A stretch of 8,473 nucleotides of DNA from the NCBI GenBank assembly GCA_902463875.1, contig CABQHR010000073.1, forward strand, positions 1 through 8,473, read 5' to 3'. The stretch is from an uncultured Collinsella sp. GTDB lineage: Bacteria; Actinomycetota; Coriobacteriia; Coriobacteriales; Coriobacteriaceae. Position numbers and translations under genes: made by a program. The first letter of the stretch is position 1; each line of letters starts with the position of its first letter. Below are positions 1-5,689 of the stretch, piece after piece. Under the pieces are notes generated by a model. It did not search any database, had not been told where the DNA came from, and worked only from the letters and a program-made list of their open reading frames with translations.

Positions 1-233
1 GCCTGGGTAAAGGCCTCGGTCACGGCTTCGAGCGAGGTGAGGTCGCAGGAGCGGCCCCAGACCTTGGCGTCGGGATAGGCGGCTGCCAGCTTCTCAACGG
101 CCGCGTCGGCAGTCTCCTGGCGTGAGCCAAAGACGGTGACGGCAGCGCCCTCCTCGATAAAACGGCAGGCGATGGCATAGCCGATACCGCGCGTGCCTCC
201 GGTGATGATTGCTTTCTTGCCCTCGAGCAACAT
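1..233 (-). CDS. Short-chain dehydrogenase/reductase (SDR), N-terminal part, cut by window edge
   Basis: Seventy-seven codons can be read from an ATG at 233-231 before the window ends; the C-terminal two thirds, including the catalytic Ser-Tyr-Lys, lie outside. The visible part is a Rossmann fold: the glycine-rich cofactor loop TGGTRGIG at residues 11-18, a second strand ending VTVFGSR (residues 32-38), and a CDL (63-65) where classical SDRs place the Asp that contacts the adenine. Arg38 just after strand two is typical of NADP(H)-preferring members such as 3-oxoacyl-ACP reductases, but this fragment cannot distinguish FabG from other sugar, steroid or alcohol dehydrogenases. The start is well supported: GAGAGGA (246-240, minus) lies 6 nt upstream of the ATG. 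It follows hom on the same strand but is separated by a terminator, so it is probably a separate transcription unit. Confidence 0.9.
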   Translation of the reverse strand, partial: MLLEGKKAIITGGTRGIGYAIACRFIEEGAAVTVFGSRQETADAAVEKLAAAYPDAKVWGRSCDLTSLEAVTEAFTQ

Positions 234-277
234 GGTGCTTCCTCTCATCGCGGGCGGACATTCGCAGCACAGCGTAG

Positions 278-355
278 CGGTAGCCGGAATCGGTCGCGTT
301 TGCATATCGGTGAACGGTAGCCCGCGTTACCGATGAGCGGCTCGCGCAAATATGC
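278..355. promoter_or_regulatory. Repeat-rich region upstream of the SDR gene
   Basis: The gap between the SDR start and the hom terminator holds no gene but has several short repeats. An 8 bp direct repeat CGGTAGCC occurs at 278-285 and 315-322. An inverted repeat CGGTA (315-319) / TACCG (328-332) can form a small hairpin. ATCGGT (306-311) matches ACCGAT (329-334) in inverted orientation, and GCATAT (302-307) matches ATATGC (350-355). CGGT occurs four times and its complement once within about 55 bp. This could be an operator for the SDR gene, but I could not identify a convincing -35/-10 pair on the minus strand, and no specific regulator is implied. Confidence 0.25.
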
Positions 356-382
356 TCTGCCGTTGTGCTTAGGGCAGGAGAC

Positions 383-416
383 AAAAGGGCTCCCGTCCCA
401 CGTCGGACGGGAGCCC
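383..416 (-). terminator. Rho-independent terminator of hom
   Basis: A perfect 12 bp stem is formed by 387-398 (GGGCTCCCGTCC) and 405-416, with a 6 nt loop. Read on the minus strand, the stem is followed by TTTTGT (386-381). It begins 32 nt beyond the hom stop codon, the expected place for an intrinsic terminator of that gene. The plus-strand side has no T-run, so it should act mainly in the hom direction. Confidence 0.85.
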
Positions 417-447
417 TCAAAGCGCGTATTGCCGGGCGAGCGTTGGG

Positions 448-1791
448 TTAGTTCGCCATAACGCCTTCGGTCCAGGCCTCGACGTCCTCGATACGCAGGA
501 CGTTGGCGACCTCGGCCACGCAGTCGACGCTGGCAAGCTCGGCGGCGGCAGCCTGGACGTCCTTCTCGAGCGCGCGGTGCGTCAGGAAGATGACCGAGCA
601 GGCATCGCTGACGCCCGATTTGCCGTCCTCGACCTGGTTGATGAGCGAGATCGAGATGTTGTGCTTGGCAAAGATGTCGACCGTCTCGGACAGGGCGCCC
701 ACGCGGTCGGCGACTTTCAGGCGCACATAGTACTTGGTCTGGAGCTCGTCCATGGGCTTAAAGGTGAGGTTGTGGCCATAGGGCTCAATCTCGGGCAGCG
801 GAGCCACGCCGCGGCTGATCTGCTCGGAGAGCGATAGGATATCGCCCACGACGGCGCTCGCGGTGGGGAAGGAGCCTGCGCCCGCGCCGTAGAACATGGT
901 CTCGCCCACGGCGTCGCCTACCACGTAGACGGCGTTCATGGCGCCGTTGACCTTGGCGAGCATATGGTCTGCGGGGATCAGCGTGGGATGCACGCGAACG
1001 TCGACGCCAGCGTCGGTGTTGCGGGCGATGCCGAGCAGTTTGATGGTGTAGCCGAGCTCGCGGGCCTGGGCGATGTCCTCGGCGCCGATGGTGCGGATAC
1101 CCTGCTGGTACACATCATCGGTGGTAACGCGGGTGCCAAAGCCGATGGAGGCGAGGATGGCCGTCTTGCTGGCGGCATCGAAGCCGTCGACGTCGGCGGA
1201 CGGGTCGGCCTCGGCATAGCCCTTAGCCTGTGCGTCGGCGAGCACGTCAGCGTAATCGGCGCCCTCGGCGTCCATGCGCGACAGGATGTAGTTGGTGGTG
1301 CCGTTGAGGATGCCGGCGATGGTCAGGATCTTGTTACCCACCAGGTCGTGCTCGAGTGTGCTGACAATGGGGATGCCGCCACCGCAGCTGGCCTCGCACT
1401 TAATCTGCACGCCGCACGCACGCGCCTTCTCGGCAAGCGACTCGACATGGCGGCCCAGCAGGGCCTTGTTGGCGGAGACGACATGCTTGCCGTTCTCGAA
1501 GGCAGTGGTGAAGATCTCGGTTGCGGGATGCTCGCCACCAATCAGCTCGACGACGATGTCGACGGCGGGGTCGGTGACGACATCGTGCCAGTCGCTCGTA
1601 AAGGCCTCGCGCTCAATGCCTGCCGCCTCGGCCTGCTCCCAAGCAAGCGCGCAGGCGCGGGTCAGCTTAAGGTCGATGCCGTAGGCTGCCAGGTACTCAT
1701 CGTGGTGGCTCTTGATCAGACGGGCCACGCCGCCGCCGACGGTTCCCAGACCGATCAGACCGACGTTCACGGTGCGCAGGGGTTCGCTCAT
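448..1791 (-). CDS. hom: Homoserine dehydrogenase with C-terminal ACT domain
   Basis: This 447-residue cytoplasmic enzyme reduces L-aspartate 4-semialdehyde to L-homoserine with NAD(P)H, the branch point to threonine (hence isoleucine) and methionine. The N-terminal nucleotide-binding loop GLIGLGTVGGG is at residues 11-21 and SANK at 106-109. NGTTN (163-167) lies in the catalytic domain. The family signature at 187-209 (AQAKGYAEADP, then DVDGFDAASK) contains the Asp205/Lys209 pair equivalent to the catalytic Asp and Lys of yeast Hom6. Residues from about 353 (YYVRLKVADRVGALSE onward) form an ACT domain, typical of monofunctional Gram-positive-type enzymes and usually the site of threonine feedback. 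No aspartokinase domain is fused. The ATG is preceded by GAAGGAG (1804-1798) with a 6 nt spacer. It is monocistronic in view, with a terminator downstream and the liv cluster divergent. Confidence 0.97.
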   Translation of the reverse strand: MSEPLRTVNVGLIGLGTVGGGVARLIKSHHDEYLAAYGIDLKLTRACALAWEQAEAAGIEREAFTSDWHDVVTDPAVDIVVELIGGEHPATEIFTTAFENGKHVVSANKALLGRHVESLAEKARACGVQIKCEASCGGGIPIVSTLEHDLVGNKILTIAGILNGTTNYILSRMDAEGADYADVLADAQAKGYAEADPSADVDGFDAASKTAILASIGFGTRVTTDDVYQQGIRTIGAEDIAQARELGYTIKLLGIARNTDAGVDVRVHPTLIPADHMLAKVNGAMNAVYVVGDAVGETMFYGAGAGSFPTASAVVGDILSLSEQISRGVAPLPEIEPYGHNLTFKPMDELQTKYYVRLKVADRVGALSETVDIFAKHNISISLINQVEDGKSGVSDACSVIFLTHRALEKDVQAAAAELASVDCVAEVANVLRIEDVEAWTEGVMAN

Positions 1792-1845
1792 AGATAACTC
1801 CTTCGTGCATCTTATGGATGGATAAACCGCTTAAAGGTTGAGTGC

Positions 1846-1851
1846 ATTCTA
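1846..1851 (-). promoter_or_regulatory. hom: Possible -10 element for hom
   Basis: TAGAAT on the minus strand (1851-1846) matches the sigma-70 -10 consensus at five of six positions and would give a leader of about 45-50 nt before the hom start. The hexamer 17 nt upstream (GAGCAC) is a poor -35, so this is only a candidate. Confidence 0.3.
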
Positions 1852-2027
1852 GCGTGAACCGGGGGCGCGTGCTCGCCAGGCAACAGGAGCCGCGCAAAAC
1901 GGCACCCCCGAAACGCTGCGGAAACATTGGAAACACGCTCGCTACAAACGGACTTCCGTAACAAACTGTCAACGTTTGCGCCATAAGGTTTGCCCTGTAC
2001 CGCAAGACGGCCGCACCGCGGCCAGCG
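1852..2027. promoter_or_regulatory. Divergent hom-liv control region
   Basis: This stretch lies between the divergent hom and first livJ genes and must hold the start signals for the plus-strand gene. I see no strong plus-strand -35/-10 pair. Visible structure includes GAAAC repeated at 1910, 1921 and 1930 (roughly one helical turn apart), with further AAAC cores at 1946 and 1963. A near-palindrome ACGGA-CT-TCCGT lies at 1948-1959. A wide inverted repeat pairs CGGGGG (1860-1865) with CCCCCG (1905-1910), enclosing GCGCG/CGCGC (1865-1869 / 1891-1895). These are candidate operator elements, with no regulator assignable from sequence alone. No gene or riboswitch motif is visible here. Confidence 0.4.
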
Positions 2028-2042
2028 AAAAAGGGGGACACC

Positions 2043-3209
2043 ATGTTCAACATCAACAGCACGCTCAGCCGTAGGAACTTTCTCGCCGGCGCTGCGGCGC
2101 TCGGCAGCACCGCCGCACTCGCTGGTTGCTCGTCGGGTGGCTCGGACGGCGGCACCGCCGATGACGGCAAGACCTTCAAGATCGGTGTCATCGGCCCTCT
2201 GACCGGCGCCGCGGCAACCTATGGCGTTTCGGCCGAGAAGGGTGCCAAGCTTGCCGCCAAGGATTTCTCGACCAAGGACCTCAAACTCTCGCTTAAGTCC
2301 GAGGATGACGTCGCCGACGGCGAGAAGGCTATCAACGCCTTCAATACCCTGTGCGACTGGGGCATGCAGGCGCTCGTCGGCCCCGTCACGACTGGTGCCG
2401 CCGTCGCTGTCTCGGGCGAGATCGCCGACGATATGCTCATGGTCACGCCCTCTGCTTCGTCCCTCGACGTCACCAAGGACAAGACCACGGTTTTCCAGGT
2501 TTGCTTTACCGACCCCACCATGGGCGCGAGTGCTGCCAAGTTTTTGGCCGAGAAGTATGCAGACGCCAAGATCGCCCTGTTCTACAACTCCGGCGATACG
2601 TACAGCTCGGGTGTTGCCGATGCCTTTGCCGAGCAGGCCAAGGCATCCAAGCTCGACATCGTCGATACCGAGACCTTTAAGGACGACTCCTCCACGAGCT
2701 TTACCAACCAGCTCACCAAGGCCAAGGAGGCCGGCGCCACGCTCATCTTTGCGCCGATCTACTACACGCCGGCGTCCGTTTTGCTCAAGAATGCCAAGGA
2801 CATGGGATACGACATGACCCTCATGGGTACCGACGGCATGGACGGCCTGCTCTCCGTTGAGGGCTTCGACACCTCCCTTGCCGAGGGTGTGCTGCTCATG
2901 ACCCCGTTCTCTGCCGACGATGAGAAGAACGCCGACTTCGTCAAGGCATATAAGGACGCCTACGACGAGACGCCCAACCAGTTTGCCGCCGATGCCTATG
3001 ACTGCGTCCATGCGATTGTCGAGGCTATCGATAAGGCAGACATCGATATTACGGCCGACGGCGCCGACATTGCCGGCGACCTCGCCAAGGCCATGCGTAA
3101 AATCAAGATCGAGGGCCTGACGGGCGAGCTCACGTGGAACGACGAGGGCCAAGTCGAAAAGCCTGCTACGGCCTATGTGATTCAGGACGGCAAGTACATC
3201 GCCGCCTAA
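2043..3209 (+). CDS. livJ: Branched-chain amino acid ABC transporter substrate-binding lipoprotein, copy 1
   Basis: This 388-residue extracytoplasmic solute receptor of the LivJ/Leu-Ile-Val binding family (periplasmic-binding-protein type I fold) delivers ligand to LivHM. The N-terminus has a twin-arginine motif SRRNFL (residues 9-14), a hydrophobic stretch, and lipobox LAGC (26-29). It should therefore be exported by Tat, cleaved before Cys29 and lipid-anchored. A Ser/Gly/Asp linker follows, then the family start KIGVIGPLTG (45-54). The motif TPSASS sits where LivJ-type proteins contact the ligand's alpha-carboxylate and amino groups. The start is supported by AAAAAGGGGG (2028-2037) with a 5 nt spacer. 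The encoded protein is about 70% identical by eye to the next gene's product, so this is a tandem duplication comparable in layout to E. coli livJ/livK. No intrinsic terminator is apparent right after its stop. The exact ligand within the branched-chain/neutral amino acid range cannot be read from sequence. Confidence 0.95.
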   Translation: MFNINSTLSRRNFLAGAAALGSTAALAGCSSGGSDGGTADDGKTFKIGVIGPLTGAAATYGVSAEKGAKLAAKDFSTKDLKLSLKSEDDVADGEKAINAFNTLCDWGMQALVGPVTTGAAVAVSGEIADDMLMVTPSASSLDVTKDKTTVFQVCFTDPTMGASAAKFLAEKYADAKIALFYNSGDTYSSGVADAFAEQAKASKLDIVDTETFKDDSSTSFTNQLTKAKEAGATLIFAPIYYTPASVLLKNAKDMGYDMTLMGTDGMDGLLSVEGFDTSLAEGVLLMTPFSADDEKNADFVKAYKDAYDETPNQFAADAYDCVHAIVEAIDKADIDITADGADIAGDLAKAMRKIKIEGLTGELTWNDEGQVEKPATAYVIQDGKYIAA

Positions 3210-3480
3210 GTGCGCATAAAACGCGACCGGTGAGGCTGTATTATTCAGGGCAGGGACGCTTGTAACAGAATGGAAACATTACTTTTACATAATAAAGTGG
3301 CATTACTGCATAAAATAATAGAAATACGCAGAAACATGGATAAATGAACAAATCCAAAGAAAAGTTGAAATAATCGCCACTTTTCCTAACTAAAGCGTCT
3401 ACTATTTTGCGAACGCCGAACACGGCGAAGGATGGCCTGTCGGGTAACCAAAACCCGACGAGATTTGAGAGGAGAGCCGC
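3210..3480 (+). promoter_or_regulatory. AT-rich spacer between the two livJ copies, probable promoter region
   Basis: This 271 bp spacer holds no credible gene. Positions 3261-3410 contain 45 G/C in 150 bases (30%), sharply below the flanking genes. Inverted repeats are CTGCATA (3306-3312) with TACGCAG (3325-3331), one mismatch; GAAAAGT (3359-3365) with ACTTTTC (3379-3385), perfect; and CGCCG (3414-3418) with CGGCG (3423-3427) around an AACA loop. Several A/T-rich -10-like hexamers exist (CATAAT at 3288, TACTAT at 3400, and TAACTA at 3387, which lies 16 nt after TTGAAA at 3365). None forms a full consensus promoter. The low melting stability and symmetric elements make a separate, regulated promoter for the second binding-protein gene likely, though unproven. 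Confidence 0.5.
3439..3459 (+). promoter_or_regulatory. Hairpin just upstream of the second livJ ribosome binding site
   Basis: GTCGGGT (3439-3445) pairs perfectly with ACCCGAC (3453-3459) around a 7 nt A-rich loop. It ends 8 nt before the Shine-Dalgarno AGAGGAG (3468-3474) of the next gene. With no U-tract after it, it is more likely a 5' leader stem (mRNA stability or translation control) than a terminator. Confidence 0.45.
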
Positions 3481-4668
3481 ATGTCGAGCCTCACCGGTAA
3501 GTCATTGAACCCTGTTATGAATCGCAGGAGCGTTATCGCGAGCGCAGCAGGTCTGGGGGCGATGTCCATTCTAGCTGGCTGCTCCTCCAACGGCGGCGAC
3601 AGCGGTTCCGCTTCGAGCGACGCTTCGTTTAAGATCGGCACTATCGGCCCGCTGACCGGTGCCGCCGCGTCCTACGGCAAGTCCGTTACCCAGGGCGTCG
3701 AGCTTGGCTGCAAGGACTTCTCCACCAAGGAGCTGCCGCTTGCCAGCAAGGCCGAGGACGACCAGGCCGACGGCGAGAAGGCCGTCAACGCCTTTAATAC
3801 CCTGCTCGACTGGGGCATGCAGGCCCTTGTCGGCCCGACCACCACGGGTGCGTCGGTTGCCGTTGCCGCAGAGTGCGGTAACGACCCCAAGACGTTCATG
3901 ATCACCCCGTCCGCGTCCTCCGAGGACGTCACCGACGGCAAGGATTGCGTCTTCCAGGTTTGCTTTACCGACCCCAACCAGGGCGTCAACGCTGCCAAGT
4001 TCCTGGCGCAGAAGTATGCGGACGAGAAGTTCGTACTGTTCTATAACTCCGGCGACGCCTATTCTTCGGGTATCGCAGATTCCTTTAAGGCCCAGGCCGC
4101 TGAGTCTAAGCTCGAGATTGTTGACGAGGAGACCTTTAAGGACGACTCTGCCACGAGCTTTACCAACCAGCTGACCAAGGCCAAGCAGGCCGGCGCCACC
4201 ATGATCTTTGCGCCGATCTACTACACGCCGGCGTCCGTCCTGCTCAAGAACGCTAAGGACATGGGCTACGACGTCAAGATGATGGGCTGCGACGGCATGG
4301 ACGGCATCCTGGGCGTTGAGGGCTTCGACACCTCTCTTGCCGAGGGTCTGCTGCTCATGACCCCGTTCTCCGCCGACGACGAGAAGAACGCCGACTTCGT
4401 CAACGCTTACAAGGATAAGTACGGCGATACCCCCGACCAGTTTGCCGCTGACGCCTACGACGGCGTGCACGCGGTGGCCGAGGCCCTCAAGGAGGCCGGT
4501 CTTGGTGTCGACGCCGACCCGACCGAGGTCGCCGAGAAGCTGCCCAAGGCTATGCTCAAGATTACCGTTGACGGTCTGACCGGCAAGCTCACCTGGAACG
4601 ATAAGGGCCAGGTCCAGAAGGAGCCCACGGCGTACGTCATCACCGACGGCAAGTACGTACAGGCCTAA
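3481..4668 (+). CDS. livJ: Branched-chain amino acid ABC transporter substrate-binding lipoprotein, copy 2
   Basis: This 395-residue LivJ-family solute receptor is paralogous to the preceding gene. Its signal carries NRRSVI (residues 14-19), a twin-arginine pair in a weaker Tat context (Val in place of the usual Phe), then lipobox LAGC (31-34). Lipidation at Cys34 is expected, and export by Tat is less certain than for copy 1. The mature part starts KIGTIGPLTG and shares long blocks with copy 1. It differs by a three-residue insertion (around NDPKTF) before TPSASS and by its cysteines: it has Cys in the GCKDFS, AECGND, DCVFQ and GCDG contexts, while copy 1 has Cys in NTLCDW and YDCVH. ATG 3481 follows AGAGGAG (3468-3474) with a 6 nt spacer; the later Met13 lacks such a site. 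It ends with tandem in-frame stops, TAA then TAG. A different or overlapping amino acid preference from copy 1 is plausible but is inference. Confidence 0.95.
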   Translation: MSSLTGKSLNPVMNRRSVIASAAGLGAMSILAGCSSNGGDSGSASSDASFKIGTIGPLTGAAASYGKSVTQGVELGCKDFSTKELPLASKAEDDQADGEKAVNAFNTLLDWGMQALVGPTTTGASVAVAAECGNDPKTFMITPSASSEDVTDGKDCVFQVCFTDPNQGVNAAKFLAQKYADEKFVLFYNSGDAYSSGIADSFKAQAAESKLEIVDEETFKDDSATSFTNQLTKAKQAGATMIFAPIYYTPASVLLKNAKDMGYDVKMMGCDGMDGILGVEGFDTSLAEGLLLMTPFSADDEKNADFVNAYKDKYGDTPDQFAADAYDGVHAVAEALKEAGLGVDADPTEVAEKLPKAMLKITVDGLTGKLTWNDKGQVQKEPTAYVITDGKYVQA

Positions 4669-4699
4669 TAGGCCGCCTTACATAGAGCGGTTTTGATCC

Positions 4700-4731
4700 C
4701 AAGCAGGGGAGGTTTTGGCCTTCCCTGCTTG
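4700..4731 (+). terminator. Stable intergenic hairpin between livJ copy 2 and livH
   Basis: A 13 bp stem (4700-4712 with 4719-4731; one G-U pair, otherwise Watson-Crick) closes a 6 nt loop TTTTGG. It lies 31 nt after the binding-protein stop. The downstream bases (CTTGGTATC) are not a U-tract, so full intrinsic termination is doubtful. A partial terminator or a 3'-end stabiliser that raises binding-protein mRNA over the membrane genes is more likely. In E. coli, REP-type hairpins do this after malE. Confidence 0.55.
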
Positions 4732-4741
4732 CTTGGTATCT

Positions 4742-4766
4742 AGGGACGATGTAACGTCCCTGTTTC
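4742..4766 (+). terminator. Second hairpin before livH, possible attenuator
   Basis: AGGGACG (4742-4748) pairs perfectly with CGTCCCT (4755-4761) around ATGTAA and is followed by GTTTC, a short, weak T-rich tail. It sits 10 nt beyond the preceding hairpin. Together they look like a leaky terminator pair separating receptor genes from the transporter core. Confidence 0.5.
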
Positions 4767-4790
4767 ATACATCAACTGGAAACCTATTCG

Positions 4791-4798
4791 AAAGGGGG
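4791..4798 (+). promoter_or_regulatory. livH: Ribosome binding site that sets the livH start
   Basis: AAAGGGGG lies 9 nt before ATG 4808. An in-frame ATG at 4799 directly abuts it, leaving no spacer, and an ATG at 4715 lies inside the first hairpin. The 4808 start is therefore preferred. Confidence 0.7.
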
Positions 4799-4807
4799 AT
4801 GTGGAAC

Positions 4808-5689
4808 ATGACGGTCTTTATCCAATACCTGGTCAACGGCCTGTCCATGGGCAGCGTCTACGCCATCATCGCGTTGGGCTACACCATGGTCTACGGTATC
4901 GCCAAGATGCTGAACTTCGCTCACGGCGACGTCATCATGGTCGGTGCCTATGTCTCGTTCTGCGCCACGTCGTATCTCGGCCTCCCGGGCTGGGCATCTG
5001 TAATTCTCTCTTGTGTGGTCTGTACCGTTCTCGGTGTTCTCATCGAGGGTCTGGCATACAAGCCGCTGCGTCAGGCGGGCCCGCTGGCCGTTCTGATCAC
5101 GGCCATCGGCGTGTCCTACTTCCTGCAGAATGCCGCGCAGCTTCTGTGGGGCGCCACGCCCAAGAACTTCACTTCGCTCGTCACCTTCCAGGTGCCGGAG
5201 TTCTTGGCCAAGTTCAATGTAAGCGCAGTCTCGCTCGTCACCATCGTCGCCTGCCTGGTTATCATGGCCGGCCTGATGTTCTTTACAGGTAAGACCAAGA
5301 TGGGCAAAGCCATGCGCGCCGTGTCCGAGGACAAGGCCGCCGCTCAGCTCATGGGCATCAACGTCAACCGCACTATTTCGATGACGTTTGCCATCGGCTC
5401 CGCCCTTGCCGCCATCGCCGGTGTGCTCCTGTGCTCCTACTCGCCGGTCCTGCAGCCCACCACGGGCGCCATGCCTGGCATCAAGGCCTTCGACGCTGCC
5501 GTTTTCGGCGGCATCGGCTCCATCCCCGGTGCCTTTGTCGGCGGCATTCTCATCGGCATCATCGAGGCGATGGCGCAGGCTTACATTTCCACGAGCCTTG
5601 CCAACTCCATCGTCTTTGGTGTTTTGATCATCGTCCTGCTCGTCAAGCCTGCCGGCCTCTTGGGCAAGTACGTCCCCGAGAAGGTGTAG
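4808..5689 (+). CDS. livH: Branched-chain amino acid ABC transporter permease LivH
   Basis: This 293-residue integral membrane subunit of the Liv importer pairs with LivM to form the translocation path. Hallmarks are the LivH-type first segment NGLSMGSVYAIIALGYTMVYG (10-30, one TM helix), LNFAHGDVIMVGAY (35-48), and the cytoplasmic coupling segment GKAMRAVSEDKAAAQLMGI (166-184), which docks on the ATPases. The C-terminal block KAFDAAVFGGIGSIPGAFVGG (226-246) is followed by further hydrophobic helices. About eight hydrophobic stretches are visible, and the length is close to E. coli LivH (308 aa). The reading frame is open back to 4715, but the extra residues there are polar, unlike the family, and overlap the intergenic hairpin, so I start at 4808. 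The stop TAG is immediately followed by the livM GTG. Confidence 0.95.
   Translation: MTVFIQYLVNGLSMGSVYAIIALGYTMVYGIAKMLNFAHGDVIMVGAYVSFCATSYLGLPGWASVILSCVVCTVLGVLIEGLAYKPLRQAGPLAVLITAIGVSYFLQNAAQLLWGATPKNFTSLVTFQVPEFLAKFNVSAVSLVTIVACLVIMAGLMFFTGKTKMGKAMRAVSEDKAAAQLMGINVNRTISMTFAIGSALAAIAGVLLCSYSPVLQPTTGAMPGIKAFDAAVFGGIGSIPGAFVGGILIGIIEAMAQAYISTSLANSIVFGVLIIVLLVKPAGLLGKYVPEKV

Noticed and set aside
94..420. A 108-codon minus-strand frame overlapping the SDR gene and the hom terminator
   Set aside because: It begins in the terminator stem and runs out of frame through the SDR coding region. It is Arg/His-rich with no motif, so it is not a credible gene.
1944..1972. Perfect TTGACA on the minus strand (1972-1967) as a hom -35
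   Set aside because: The hexamers 17-18 nt downstream (GTTTGT, TTTGTA) are poor -10 elements, and the resulting leader would be long. It is not supported as a promoter.
1812..3152. A 446-codon open frame on the minus strand opposite livJ copy 1
   Set aside because: It has the composition of an antisense shadow, covers the divergent control region, and has no recognisable domain. The plus strand encodes a clear lipoprotein receptor.
3432..3500. A 22-codon small frame overlapping the start of livJ copy 2, as a possible leader peptide
   Set aside because: Its ATG has no spaced ribosome binding site, and it has no run of Leu, Ile or Val codons as an attenuator peptide would. It overlaps the next gene out of frame, probably by chance.
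4715..4807. A longer livH start at 4715
   Set aside because: It would begin inside the 13 bp intergenic hairpin, lacks a ribosome binding site, and adds polar residues not seen in LivH. The start at 4808 has a spaced AAAGGGGG.
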